Shown here in pieces: positions 11,231 to 31,535 of a stretch of 64,000 nt of DNA (position 1 is the stretch's first letter; each line of letters starts with the position of its first letter). The notes beneath the pieces were generated by a model. The model was not told the origin of the DNA. It did no database searches and saw nothing but the letters and a program-made list of their open reading frames with translations. The stretch is from positions 13,927,195 through 13,991,194 of the forward strand of contig JABAKD010000012.1 in the NCBI GenBank assembly GCA_012845835.1. The letters run 5' to 3'. This DNA is from Undaria pinnatifida. Lineage: Eukaryota; Sar; Phaeophyceae; Laminariales; Alariaceae. The position numbers and the translations under genes are program-made.

Positions 11231-11555
11231 CCGAGATGCCACCCTTTCTCGGGTAGTTTTTTGTGTGTGATGTCGCGTCTGCATGAGTTTTTTATGGCGT
11301 GGGCTATTTTAGCCACATTTTGTGTGTGTTGTCTAATAGTGATGGAATGGAGTGCAGAAGGCAGGACTGACCGGTGCTTAGCATGCGCGCGGTCGGTTGT
11401 TTTTTTCCTTTGAGTGGGGACGCGTATATGGTGTATGTCATTGCTGTGCGTCTTATCGGCCTGTTTGTAAATTGTGTTGAAAATCGTACCAAATGCTTGT
11501 GGGTTCCAACCGTGATGGGAGGCACACATGCTAACGCCGGATGACAGCAAAGGGT

Positions 11556-11645
11556 TTTGTTGGGTTGGGTTGGGTCGGATCGTGTTGTGCTGTGTTGGGA
11601 TGAAATGGGATCGTTGAGTTGGGTTGGGGTGGGGTGGGGTGCGAT
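11556..11645 (+). repeat. GGTTG-type tandem repeat
   Basis: GGGTTGGGTTGGGTC grades into GTTGTGCTGTGTTGGG and GGGGTGGGGTGGGGTG. From 11.7 to 13.0 kb short open frames occur on both strands, but none has recognisable content. Confidence 0.7.
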
Positions 11646-13004
11646 GTACTGTTGGACAGTACGTTGAGATCAGAGTGACGTAGGTTTGAACTGCTCAGGA
11701 CTCGGCATTGCTATGAATACATATATTGTGAACAGCAGTAGTACTACCGGTATACTACATGTAGTAGGTAGGCTGATGATAATGTTGAAAACTACGAACA
11801 CGATGCAAATCGACGGACAGTGATGATACTGAACCCTCTGCGTGATAAAAATGAAAGCACGTCTCGGAGGAAAAAGGACGAAACCGGTCCGTGGCCACGC
11901 TTTGTCCAGAAGGCTTATACGTTGAGATGGCAGTTTTTTTTTGTTTTTGATCAGGTAGTACGTAGCAACGAGGTCAGGAGACATGCCGAGCAAGGGAAAC
12001 GTGCTCTGTCAATGGTGTGGGACGGAGTGTTCCGAACTAAAAAGTCTACCAGGTACCAGGTTGTACGAATAGTTAGTTGGGTGTTCGAGCCAAGACATCA
12101 AATTGAGGCACGGTAGGCGAGCATTTTGCCATTCGCCAAAAGGCATCAACTAATGGCAAATTTGCCGTCTCAAAGGGTGAAGATGTGAAAGTGAATGTTC
12201 TCCCCCGGCATCTTTGGTACCTGGTACGTACTTTAGTACAGTACTGAGATAGTAGTATAGACTTCCCCTGGTAGTTACAGAGTTTACAAGCAGTAAAACG
12301 ATACCACGTCAAAACAGCAGTGAAAGCGTGCAAGCAGGAAGGCGCCGCACGAAGCCGCCGAAAGTTTTGCCCCCAACTGAAAAACAAGTCTATTACGTAT
12401 ATACAATGGTTACGTATATAGTCTAGTCTAGTCTACAATGGTCGTTACTTAATAATTGGCCGTACCTGAATCACTGAAAAATAAAGGCATTAATCGTAGT
12501 AACTAAATAAAATGTGCGTGCCCTATCCTCAGTATAAAACGACACGTCGATAATATCTCAGTGTTGTCTTCACGTGTGTTGTCTCCACACTAAACCGTCC
12601 TTTCTACCCAACGACATCATCAGTACACCCAAGTGTGTCCGTGTTGATTCTTCAACCTACTCGTAGAGAGATTCAAATTCTGTGGCCACAGACTGAAACA
12701 GCAGTGTAAACCAAACAGTCGCAATTCATCAAGGTAAAGCAAATGGAATGCTAGCGTACCGGGTACGAGAACCAGTGGAAACGGTTATATACCACGGGGA
12801 TATATGCGACGCATCCCCTCCCGGGAGGGTACTTACTAAACCTCGGCATTGGCGTGATTACGTGTACGTACGTACGTAACTCCAATGTCAAATAAATGCT
12901 GAAAACAAACGTAATCACCCATGTAGTCTAGTCTACGTACGTAATTTTAGTTAATTCACGTACGAAGCGAACACCTGCGTCGTTAACATAGGAGGGGGGG
13001 TTAC

Positions 13005-14195
13005 TCATTCGTTGCTTTGCCTTGGTCATTTGACCATTGAGCATTGACCACGCATCCCTTTCGAGACGGTGCACTGTTCCTACTCCTAATAGAGACACCT
13101 CCAACAATTGGGCGCTCATGACGCTTCTGTGAAGGTGTGCCTTGGAGGATATCCTTGATGATATGATCCTCATAAGGGACAGGTGTGTCTATCGCTAGAC
13201 CACAGCTGGCAGCCGTATAAAACCCAGGTAGCAGAAGAAGTATCTGATTATTTTCGAGCAAAGCTTGCTTGGTTTGGTCAGAAAACAGGAGTGATATAGA
13301 CGGGGGGTGGGGCGAGTAGCTTGGGCAAGCCCACAAGCTACGAGGGCCGGCTCTCGTGCTGGAAAATTATACAAGGTGTCATCCAAGACGCCACCCCTAA
13401 GCGCAAGCTGCTACCTGCCTACGTCGGTCGCTTCCACAAGGCCACGTGCGTGACGCGCTGCATACTTCAAGTAGAGGTAAAGACCAGCCCCTAACACAGC
13501 CGATCACATCTCGAGTCCCAGTAGTGCTCTTCTGAGAACCATACTACTAGACTAATATGCGAACGCGCAAGTATATACTCTCAGGCAATCAGCGCAGGGC
13601 GTGGCCTAAGCCAGGGTGCTACCATCGTTATGTTTCCTACATGCTGCGCAAATCCCGTGACTCGTTATACTGCGATGCGATGTACCAGGTATACAGTATG
13701 TACGTGCCTATTCCTAGACCGCACGACAGCTTCCTAATCACAGTACAGATTCCGAATCTATCTCACGATTCCGATTCCAAATCACATTTGAAATAACGGA
13801 AATCAAACCTCAATGTACCACCAGCAGAGATGGACGGTTTGTCTATTGCTCATACAAATAGTGCATACATACGAGGCGGAGCACCATAATACTTCTTGAA
13901 TATACTACATAGAAACTGTTTGCTTATCCTATCCCCGTCCTGTTTCGCCGTCTGCGGCAACCATCTATCTCCTACCTGGTAGTGGATAGCGATCGTTTTC
14001 TCGCTACTCTCTAGTCCACCAAACTCTTATATGTCACATACACACGTCTAATTCCCTCATCTCCTCCTCTAACGCATCCCGTTCCTCCTTGTATATTTCA
14101 CATTCTCGTACTATGTGAGTCCTACTCTCTATTGTGGCCACACGGGCAGATATTTGTAGCCACGTCCTCCTCCTCCCGACTGTAAGGGGGGGGGG
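13005..14195 (-). mobile_element. LINE 3' end, interrupted copy
   Basis: 13,005-13,128 is the family's 3' end in minus orientation (it can encode NDQGKATNE before a stop, next to a C-rich tail). 13,888-14,195 is the next upstream part, with the CCHC-like segment CPC/CNC...[18 protein letters not shown]. The two halves are contiguous in the 60-kb and 35-kb copies, so about 760 bp at 13,129-13,887 is an insertion. The copy is 5' truncated and defective. Confidence 0.75.
13129..13887. other. ~760-bp insertion inside the LINE fragment
   Basis: It is absent from homologous LINE copies. A plus-strand stretch at 13,320-13,497 is open and protein-like (KIIQGVIQDATPKRKLLPAY) and ends at a stop after a possible donor. 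Terminal repeats are not convincing. It may be a mobile element or retro-inserted sequence of unknown type. Confidence 0.4.
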
Positions 14196-14499
14196 GGTAG
14201 GGAAACCACGGTGTTGAAGAAAACAAGGAGACGACGGACAGGGTAGCAAGGCACCAGGCCGACAAATAACTAGACTCTACGTAACCTCAAGCTACTGCTA
14301 CTACACTTCGAAGTATATACCCCGTGTCTCGTTGTTTTTTTTGTTTGGGTAGCTTGCTGCGTCCCCCTCGGTGGTGGACAGTGTCAGCCGATACTGCGCT
14401 GTTCTACCGCCGCCGGTGAGCGCCGTTTTGTCCTTTTCGCTGCCACCCCTTTTGTCCTTTTTTCTCCGTCCCTTTATTTTCGTTGTAAAAATATGTAGT

Positions 14500-14545
14500 C
14501 TATACACTCCCGCTGTGAGATCGAAGATGTGGAAGATTTCAAGGT
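14500..14545 (-). repeat. Solitary terminal block of the inverted-repeat element family
   Basis: ACACTCCCGCTGTGAGATCGA is followed by diverged sequence; it matches the outer end of the 5.1-kb element. In minus orientation it encodes the IFDLTAGVY peptide. Confidence 0.7.
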
Positions 14546-14564
14546 TGGGTTCTGTAGGGTGCGC

Positions 14565-14960
14565 ACAAACCATACCCGGGGTATTTACCCTATGTATTAC
14601 CCTACGAAGAACTTCTGTGAGTTCTGTAGGACATTCATACCCGTACCCGGAACTTCTGGCAGTTATGTATGACATTCATATACCCGTATCCGGAACTTCT
14701 GGAAGTTCTGTACGCCAGTGCCACAAATACCCGGGGTACGGGTATATCATTTTTATAACGTATGTGAGTTCTGTTCGCCCGTGCCACAATACCCGGAACT
14801 TCTGTGAGTTCTGTAACACTTCCGTACCGTACCCGGAATTTCCGTAAGTTCTGTAAGGTCCCCATACCCTAACCCGGAACTTCTGCGTGACTTCTATAAG
14901 ACTGTGGCACAAACAGTACCCGGGGCACGGGCATACCTTTGTTACAATACCTGGGGAGCC
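14565..14960. repeat. CCCGGAACTTCTG minisatellite, first array
   Basis: The unit is roughly ATACCCGGAACTTCTG-AGTTCTGTA plus a variable CATTCATACCCGTA or GCCCGTGCCACAATA linker. About eight units occur at 45-75 base spacing. Open frames on both strands simply read the repeat. Confidence 0.85.
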
Positions 14961-15289
14961 CACATGCATTAATTCAGGTTTAATAACCCAAAGAGTGTAG
15001 TATGCATTCCATTATGATGTCATATCTTGTCGTCAGTGAAACTAACCGAACACCAAATGTACAGCAGTAGCAGCACGTATCGTATATGACAGTAGCACCT
15101 ATTGTAGGTCCTGTCCATGTTTCTTTTGTTTCTAACCCGTGGGCACGTGTTATATTAACGAAGGACACTTTTGAAAAAAAAAAAATCATTAATAGAATTG
15201 AATTCGGTTCGATTTGGTGGAAACATACCTGGTACGAATTTGGCGCCTATCGGGAAACCACGTATTGCGTATTGTCATTGTTTTTTCCG

Positions 15290-15362
15290 ATCGGAATAAT
15301 GCAGCTTGCAAAGATGAGTATTGACCTGAAATTCGTCAAACTCACGGCTGACGTCCTCCTTG
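15290..15362 (+). repeat. Solitary terminal block of the inverted-repeat element family
   Basis: It contains CAGCTTGCAAAGATGAGTAT and an AACTCACGGCTGACGT end, matching the right outer end of the 5.1-7.4 kb element. Confidence 0.65.
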
Positions 15363-15779
15363 AAAATTAGTTATAAAATACATAGATCTGCCGTGACGGC
15401 GATGCAGCAACCATCGAGGTCTAGAAGTATCTTCTGCGTTTTCGGTAGTTTCGCATCTTCTTTGTCGCGGTACTTGGTTTATCGAGCTATGTTGGCAAAT
15501 ATGGGCTTGCGACCGCCATTCTTTGTTTTGAAGCGCCACAGCCGGGGTACGCTATGGTATGATCATAGCACAGTATAGCCGTGAGCGCGGCTGTTGCCCC
15601 GGTCGCCGCTCATTGAGGTTCACGATTTATCGCCTTTCTCGGCGGTGGTTTTGTCGATAATTCTTAATTCCCTCATAAGCTATGACAGATTGCCTCGGGG
15701 ACATTGGCCCAGTGAGAACATGCCAGCCTTGCTAAGTCGGATCAAATCCTCCACTTCAAATCGAACTCCTCCCCGAGGG

Positions 15780-15985
15780 GGGGTGCATTTACCCGGGTAT
15801 TACCCGTACCCGAAACTTCTGTACGTTTTGTAGGGCATTCATACCCGTACCCGGAACTTCTGTAAGTTACGTACGCCCGTGCCACAATACCCGGAACTTC
15901 TGGAAGTTCTGTAACACTTTCATACCCGTACCCGAAACTTCCGGAAGTTTGTAAGACTCCCATACCCTTGCCCGGGATCCACAAA
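15780..15985. repeat. CCCGGAACTTCTG minisatellite, second array
   Basis: It has the same unit and linkers as the 14.6-kb array, about four copies, directly abutting another copy of the inverted-repeat element family. Confidence 0.85.
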
Positions 15986-16395
15986 CCTTACAGAACATAA
16001 CCGTGGAAGATTTCGTCGAAACTCATCTTTGGAAGCTGTGTGTGATACCCCGATCGCGCGTATTACTGGGTGTGTATCCTCATTAAGGATATAAGTCAGC
16101 GACTCCCCTTGGAAAGTTCTACAGCAGTGTGTAGCTTGTACCAGGGTCGACAGGGTGATATTAATCAATCTGTGCGCGGAAAATATAGAAGAACCCGTTT
16201 TCGAAGGAGACAGCAGCTGAACTGCTGTGAAAGGAATGCATCAGTTTGCCATGTATGCCCTGTAAATCGTAAAACCGGTGAGGGGAGGGCGGAGTGTTCG
16301 AAGGGGGGGGGGGAAGGAGAGACAAAATCTGACGGCTGTGGAAGAAATGCATCAGTTTATCGTGAATGTCCTGTAAGTCGTACAACCGCTGAGGG
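15985..16395 (+). repeat. Long partial copy of an inverted-repeat element arm
   Basis: It follows the left arm of the 5.1-kb element for about 400 bases: AAACTCATCTTTG, GTGTGTGATAC, CCGATCGCGCGTATTAC, CAGCGACTCCCCTTG, GACAGGGTGATATTA, and the CTGTGGAAGAAATGCATCAG block, which occurs twice in diverged form. No intact gene. Confidence 0.75.
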
Positions 16396-17246
16396 GGGGG
16401 GCGGGCGGAGGGGCGGGGGTTGGAATGGAGGGGAGCGGGGGGCAGGGGCCCATCACGGCGGCAGGGCCGCGAAGAAATTCGGCTACGATATTATAGCGAG
16501 GGTCGCCACGCGCCCCACGCCCCGTGCGCCTGCGCTTGGCTTGTCAAACTGGGGCTGATCCACAAAATAATCGGCCGCCGACGGAAATTACAAACTTCTT
16601 ACCCACAAACCATTTCCAGCACGCGGGGAGCACGTGTGTCATAGCACCGCGATGGCAGGAAGCGTTGGTGGCGTCGTGCTTGCCTGCGATGTCTGGCAAA
16701 GCGCTGACGACTGCACCGAAAATCTACAGCACGTACATATTTTGTGACCAGCGACTGTATTATTTCAGGAAAATGACCTAAAAATGTGAAAACGTCTTCT
16801 CGTCGCAATCGTTACTGACTGCTGCTGCTGTACTCCTACATTCTGTGCCGAAATTTGTTTCAGCCATCTTATTATTACAGTATTCATACGAGCTTTATAC
16901 GAAGTACCTGGTATATACCCGATTCATGGTATACTGCTCGATACCTGGTACACAACACGCTCAACTACAGCGCCAATACATGACAACGTGACGAAACGAT
17001 CGTTACCTCGCCCACGCCACTCACGCACCACGTGATCAGGCAGAGCATAAAAACGCCCCCTGTACATGGCGTATCATGCCTCGAATCCAAAGGATCCGAA
17101 GACCAACCGAAAACGAATGTATCAATTGTATCAAACCGTATTGTACGACGCGTATGGATGCCGTTGGTGACAGGATCCTTACCGTATGATATGTGGGACT
17201 TCGCTAAGTAGAAGACGGAGACGACGATCTCCCACGAGTCGTCGTA

Positions 17247-17675
17247 GTGTTATGGTGCCGCCGCGTTCAGACGCAGCAGTTGCACCGGCGCACCACCCGT
17301 TTCTCGACAGTCAACATCGCGCCAATCACGAACGAACTTGCCCAACACGGACAGCGCGCAAAGTATCCAAACCTTTGCCGTTTGGCTGGTGCCCCTACAG
17401 CACAGGGGGAATTGCTGTTGACCTTCGGCGAGTGTCGTTCCACTTCAACTTACGATACGTGCTCGCTGCTCGTTGTTGCTGATTTCGACTCCGTGCTACC
17501 TAGGATGTGTGACACTTGCTGTGTGTGACCCGTGTACCAGCCGCTGACGAAGTGCTGTCTCTCTCGGCGTTGGTCTACGTGAAGGCTTCGCGCGCAAACG
17601 TTGCAGAAATCAGCGCTGCTGCAGCTTGCGGGTTGCGGCGCCTCTTGGAACGCCCATTGGGGCCCTCTGATTAGA
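17247..17675 (+). other. Candidate coding region, unidentified
   Basis: The frame 17,247-17,528 (VNIAPITNELAQHGQRAKYP ... CSLLVVADFDSVL) is protein-like. It is followed after a frame change near 17,515 by another stretch ending RRLLERPLGPSD and a stop at about 17,673. A short intron or a frameshift would be needed. No family recognised. It lies 1.6 kb upstream of the translocator gene on the same strand. 16.4-17.2 kb shows nothing supportable. Confidence 0.3.
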
Positions 17676-17954
17676 CGACGATGTCGACACTTCAGCGCTC
17701 TGATTGGCTAAGCTCGAAGATTCTTTCTGGGACCGATATACCCCCAACAAGAACGCCACCGAGTATTCGTATACAAAGCTCTCTTTTTTTAATTTTCACA
17801 ACCTACAAGCCTGCTCTCCTTCGCAGCGGCCACCTGTGCTTCGAAGAACTGACAGGTGAATACAAAAGCCCTCGACAGTGTGCGCTAAACAGTCGGCACC
17901 GCGTGGCGAAGCGAGCCCTTCGTTAGATGCTTATGGCGCGCGGTTTGGTCTTCA

Positions 17955-18278
17955 TTGAAGCTTGATTCAACATCAGATATTTTGCTGCTCCTTGGTACAT
18001 CTACATATTTGCGCAGGAACTCTCACGGCGTGTGCATGTCATATCCTTCGTTGTCTCTAGGCGATGGCTTTGTGTTGCGTCGCCGACTCTCGCCTGAGGT
18101 GGTGCCCGTGCTAGGCCGTGCAGCGATGTCCTGGTACTTGGTCGGTGGCGGATTGCTCGTTTCAATCTTCACCGATTCCGATCTTGATCGAGCAAACGCG
18201 CTTATTTTTTTGTATTCATACCATCCCGCCTCCGTCCCAGCCCGGTCTGGGTTTTTCTCGTTGCCCAATTCAGGCTGA
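17955..18278 (+). other. Candidate coding region, unidentified
   Basis: An open frame of over 100 codons with hydrophobic and charged segments alternating (GRAAMSWYLVGGGLLVSIF). The first codon given by the open frame is TTG, so an ATG start or an upstream exon would be required. It might continue the 17.2-kb region, but no splice join was found. Confidence 0.2.
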
Positions 18279-18659
18279 ACCCAGGTAGGACAGGACACCC
18301 ACCAGCCACCAGGTAGTCTAGTAAGAAGCAGGAAAGCTGACACAGGCTGGGTTCTTACTTGATATTGGCCGCATTCCACACTATGACACGACCTTGAAAT
18401 CATGTTTGTCCTGTTAGCGTCAGCCTGGCTTCCTGTAGTATTTCCCTGTTTTTTATTATTCATAGGTGTCCCGCACAGCAGTAGAACTACAGTAACTGCT
18501 GTAATGGCGACCAAAATTATAATGTCGCCTAGTCTATAGATGCGGTCTTATCAACCGAGCGCGCAGCAGCAGTCCGGGTCACGATAGTATCATGCTGTAA
18601 GCGTGTTGGAGATCATCTTGAATTGATGGAGCTCGGGTACTCCCCCCTACCCCTAATTC

Positions 18660-19215
18660 ATCAATCTCGGCTGCTCCATGTGACGGATGCTGTACGCAAT
18701 CGTCGCTTTTTTTCGAAATGTGTACTCTGAACTCCGAAGGGGGGGCGCAACAGTACGACTGTTGATAGCACCGGCTATCATGCTGCGCGCGTATCGGACA
18801 TCGCCTTGAACTCTGTAGCTCAGGTCTAGACACACTTACAGGTCCCCCCCCCCCCCCCCCCCCCCCCCCCTTCGGAGGCCACCCCTGGCGGTTCTCTGGC
18901 CTCCCTAACTCAGCGCTCCCGTCTTCTTGCTTCGTGTGACCGATGCTGTACGTAATCGTCGATTTTTTTTCCTCGGCTTCCGGCTGCCTCGTCTGGTCGC
19001 TGTGGTCAATCGTAGTTGCCGCTTTTTTTTTTCTGTTTTCACCTCCTGTCCTGGGACTGCTTCGCGTCACCGATGCTGCGCGAAATCGTCGTTGTTTTTC
19101 AACCCTTTTCCCTGCGCAAGTCCCCGAAAGTGGGGTTGAAGATGTAAGCTTCCCCTAACCCAGCAATTCCGGCTGCTTCGTATGACCAATTCTGTAAATC
19201 GTCGTTTTTTTTCCC
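18660..19215 (+). repeat. Tandem promoter-proximal repeat upstream of the translocator
   Basis: At least four diverged copies of a unit containing GACCGATGCTGTACG-AATCGTCG followed by a T-run occur at 18,667, 18,928, 19,056 and 19,168, with a weaker copy near 19,000. The last ends about 60 bases before the translocator ATG. The T-runs and the conserved dodecamer could be regulatory, but no core promoter element is clear. Confidence 0.65.
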
Positions 19216-19273
19216 GTTACCTTGAAGGTCCCGACAAAAAGTTACTATTGTCTGCTCGACAACCACCACCAGC

Positions 19274-27144
<7,871 letters not shown>

Positions 27145-27149
27145 AATTT

Positions 27150-27545
27150 CGTAACACACCAAATTCGTCGCATAAAAGGTGCCACACGCCAAAAGGTTCC
27201 GCTTAAAAAAGCGTCATACGTCCTAAAAAATTGTCAAATGTCGCCGATTTTAACCCTTTTCTAACTCCGAGTATGATCCTAGACTAATTCCTAGTGTTTT
27301 GTCTCCATGTCGGGAGTGCAGTGCTAAAAGGGTGATAGCCCCGTTACAATCCCACCCATGTTTTTGAGGATAAACTACTTGGAATTTGTATGGATTCATT
27401 TTTGTAGTGACGGAAGGGTTAAGAGGAGCGTCACACGTCTTAAGTGGCCGCTTAGAGAGGGTGTCATGCGCCAAAGTCGCCGCTTGCTAAAAAGCGTCAC
27501 ACTTTGCGAAGTCGGCGCTTTAGAAAGTGTCTTACATGGTAAATA
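27150..27545 (+). repeat. ~35-bp repeats downstream of the translocator stop
   Basis: Variants of CGCTTAAAAAAGCGTCACAC and GTCGCCGCTT recur at 27,160-27,245 and 27,420-27,545. They flank a block (27,245-27,420) resembling units of the 55-kb satellite. The translocator 3' untranslated region probably lies in the first part; no polyadenylation site can be assigned. Confidence 0.5.
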
Positions 27546-27644
27546 TCTCGAAAGGTGATGCGTGGGAACAGCGGCCAAAATACAAGTAAAAAAACAATGA
27601 AAAAGGGCTCACGTCGAACACATCGTGGATTCCCGCTTGATGAT

Positions 27645-27852
27645 ATAGGTATTCTAGGGAAGATCTGTACGGTCTAGCTCATGTTACCGGCTAGGAGCCG
27701 TACGATCTGCATGATTTAGCTCATGTTTCCTGGGTTGGATATGTACTCTACATGTGCAGATCCTGCAGATCATATGATAACGGCAGCTGTGGGATCTATC
27801 TACTGTAGATGATATAGATGATCTAGATCGTGACCTGTCAGTCGTGTGAAAA
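27645..27852. mobile_element. GATC-rich MITE, copy 3 (opposite orientation)
   Basis: It contains the reverse complement of the family interior (GAGCCGTACGATCTGCATGA and CATGTTTCCTGGGTTGGAT) and ends TGACCTGTCAGTCGTGTGAA. The left end is eroded. Confidence 0.65.
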
Positions 27853-30344
27853 AAACGTGCTCACACAAGCCGAAGAAGGATGTATGTGTCGAAAACACGA
27901 GACGCCCGAAAAAAAAAAACTCGAAAGTCATAATAAAGAGAACAAAGAAAGGAGGATTGGCCTTTTTTTTTTGCTCGGTAGCGTCAGACTCAGGCCTTCT
28001 TTATTAGGGACAGTGTTTTTGTGTGCAGGGGGGGAGACTGCTGGAAGAGTCAGGATTGCTATGGAGTCAGGGTTACGTACGGTGTAGCAAGGGTTGCCGT
28101 CATCTTGATATACCTGGTAGTACAGAACTCGTAGTAGTATAGTAGTATACTTAGATTTTGTGGATTGCAATCTGACGCACCCGTGTCAGCGTCTTGAATG
28201 GCAGTTAGTTTTTTTGTTGTGGGGGGGCAAAGAAAAGGGTAGTGAACAAGCACCCGCGGCGTTTGCAGTAATCCGCGGCAGTTGCCGATACGTCGATTTT
28301 ATCTCGGACGGCGCAAAAAACGAAGCACACATCCGAGTATTATTAATACGAGAAATAGTTGCGCCTGCAGGGCCGTAATGAGCCCGCAGTCTTGATTGAG
28401 CCTGCTTGCATCTATATAATACCTGGTATACGATAGTACGCTCGTTCAGACGCTATTTTATTTTTTTCAGTACACAGCGTAGATCGATTATAGAGCTCTT
28501 TTACTGTAGTCTACAGTAGTAGTATTAATAGCGGTTATGTAGAGACGCTTATGTTACTGTAGTAGTACTGGTTATATGTGTAGAATAAGTGTAGTGAAGA
28601 GCCGCCGTTTCGGGGTTTTGAGTAGACATTGAGGCGTGCTGGCATTTTGCGGGGTGAGAGAGGATGGACGGCTTCATTTGTTCACCCCGTTCGGGGCAGG
28701 TTGTGTGATGTTCTGGCGCAACATACTTCTGTAGGAGCGAACGGTGTTTCTGGCCTAAACTAGTAACCATGTTTCTGACGTGCAATAAACGGGAACTCTA
28801 GCTGAAAGAAGTCCTCCTGGCGCAAAGGAGGCTTTGTTTCTGATGCAACGTAATTTAGCAGGCGGGGGAAGGGGAGGAGAGGATGTAGATGTGCGTGTGG
28901 GGTGGGGTGGGTCATCATGAGCTAGTCGTAATGTACTGCCAGCCAGCCAGCCTTGAGCCGTATCCGAGAGCATGAACTGAAAACTAACCTTTTTTTGTTC
29001 TTCTCTAATTTGTGAACGCAACGTGCAGGTCCTACTGCACGCACATACATACCAGGTACAAGCACAACGCTAGTGACTGCTGGAAATTTTCGCCAACTTC
29101 TTTACAGTAGGCGCCATGCACCATGGTTGTCCTGTAGATAGTTGTTTTTTGTTGCGGTATCTCGACGACAGAAGAGGTGGGGGTGACCTATTGCTTGAAC
29201 CTAGACAACAAGGGGGCATGAAAAACGAAGATGGCATGAAAACGAAGGATGTAGTTTTTCACAATGTATCATTGATGGAGGGTCGTTTATGTGTGTGTGT
29301 GCTGGTGACATTAAGCCGTCAGTTCTACCCCTCAGCATCAGTGTCAAACGTGCAGGATGAGACCAACAGGAATTGCATTGGTTCAACCAGTGCACCAGGC
29401 AACTTGAAAGAGAAAAAAGGAAAAAAAAAAAAAAATGTCTAAAGTTCAACCTCGCAATGTGCGTGTTTTTCACGTTAAACCGTTCTGAATTTTCTTCCTC
29501 GTCGGCACCCAGCACATATTAATTACACATCAAGTGTACTTGCCGATGATTCATGTTGCTAGAGGTCCAAGCTCTACGTTGCAAGTACAACACCACAAGG
29601 AGATACGGCCATGCAAGGCCAAAAGTACGGGTTATAGACTATACGAAAAGCGGACCATACGGTGCACAAGCTAGCAAAGCAAACAATTCTGCAGATTTAA
29701 GAGGGAAAAAAAAACGAGAAAATCAAGAAAAATAGTTCAGATTTGTCAACAGAAGAGCAAAACAAACGTGGCCATCAGTTCGTTGTGGAGTTATGGTGTT
29801 TTTCTGCGATCACAGACAAACTCTTGAGTTCACAAACATCGTACGACTAGCCCATCATGTCGGTGACTCGAAAATGGAAATATATTAACAATGTCACGTT
29901 TCAGAGACAAGGGCGAGTAGGTCGCAGCATGAGCGTGTTCGGGCGAATAGCGTAGCTGTGGCTCGACGTTACACAGGGCGCCCGAAAAGCCCGGATCTTG
30001 GCGCGGACCGTTTATGTGTGTGTGTGTGTCGGCTGCCGTTATCCTTCGGGGCAGGGGCGCCACTTCTTCAGGCATGTTTTGAGAGGTACAATACGTCGGC
30101 CGTCTGGAGCTTCTGGGATTTAAGCGGTCACAAACGACCGACCGAACGAACACACTTTTTCAACTATTGGTCTGTGGGAGATACCCTTTTTGGGCAGTAG
30201 TAGCGGGATGAGCGAGATCCCAATATAGTCGCACACAAATTCGGTCGTAGCACACCACATTAGTTTAGTTTAGAAATATTCTGAGGCCGGGGGAAGTGCT
30301 CGAAAGACGAGACGAACCAACCAGTTGGAGTGGGTTTTCATTTA

Positions 30345-30631
30345 GGGCCGTTCCTAACGAACACAAAAAAAAAGCTAGGAATCGTGACAAAAACAAACGT
30401 GACACTTTCGCGGAACATGATATTTGTCGGGAATCGGGGGTCCACTTTGAATAGTTTTGTTGACATTTCCGTAAAAGTTGATGCCATGATTCTGACAAAA
30501 AACGTGATATAGACTAAATAGTACCAGGTATACCGGTACATATATATAGACTATAGATAGTCTATATTTTGAACGTGACATTTCAGAATTTCAAAATGTC
30601 TGGAATCGTGACGTTTTGTCAGGAACGGCCC
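30345..30631. mobile_element. 287-bp MITE with TTA target duplication
   Basis: The left end GGGCCGTTCCTAACGAA and the right end TTTTGTCAGGAACGGCCC are inverted repeats of about 17 bases, directly flanked on both sides by TTA. The interior has repeated GTGACA/CGTGAC words and no coding capacity. A 3-bp TTA duplication is typical of PIF/Harbinger-class elements. The 28-30.3 kb stretch before it holds only short unsupported frames and low-complexity DNA. Confidence 0.8.
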
Positions 30632-31392
30632 TTACCACGGAGTTCGTCATATAAGGTGTGCTAGCTAGATAGGTCCCACGTGTGAGGACCTATTTAGTGT
30701 GTACCACCGTACTAGTAATCCTCTAAAGGAATTCTTCGAGGTTTGCTGCGAACAAAAACTTGCAATATATATGTGGTACCAGCGACTCGATTAGCATCAT
30801 CTGTACATAACGCGCGAGCCACCTCGCCGTAGAACATCAGGAGGGGTAAGCAGGAGGATGCAGCTAAAGCCACGACGACGGGCAAGAGCGTGTAACACTA
30901 CTCGGATGTTCAATATCAAAATACTGTCAGCGTAATCGGACCGACTTGTGTTTACTGCACGACCATTTTTCCATCATCACGCGTTTTCAGCGCACAATAA
31001 TCACCACCAGATGTGATGTTGTTGCTGTTCTCACATGATATTATCCCCTTAATATGGCCACAAGACATGCTCTGACAACTCTGAAGTAGAAGAAGAAAGC
31101 ATCCGAAACCAGAACTCAGCGAGTTTTTAACGTGGACCGCGTCGGTCGAGTGCTAGCATTTACGACGCGAGTTCTAAACATGCACAGCGCCCGAAAAGAG
31201 GAACCTCTTTCCAGCTCGCTCAAGCCGGGCCGGATTCTACGGCCACTTCTACCACCGCCGGCCGACATTTACGAATCTCCATGTCCTCCAATTCAACCAA
31301 CGCATACAGCTTGACGACGGTTACGAACGTCCGTTCGTCTTTCTGCGCCAGTTCCGAGCGACAGCTACACTACCTTAGTTTCAGGGCTGTTT

Positions 31393-31498
31393 CACGGGTC
31401 AAGACACAACCCGCGAGACCCTGCCCTGGCCCGACCCGACCAGACCCGACCCGACCCGACCCGGCCCGACCCGACCTGGGCTTGGCCCGACCCGAGAA
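31393..31498. repeat. CGGGTC-family repeat, copy 1
   Basis: TTTCACGGGTCAAGACACAAC is followed by (GACCC)n pentamers. It lies just downstream of the SET gene stop and shares its end and core with the 34.4- and 35.0-kb copies. Confidence 0.6.
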
Positions 31499-31535
31499 TA
31501 GCTCGGCTGATTCTTTGCTGTCATTCCACTTCGAT

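Noticed and set aside
14565-15985. CRISPR-like array
   Set aside because: Repeat spacing and repeats are irregular, spacers are themselves repetitive, and the genome is eukaryotic; it is a minisatellite.
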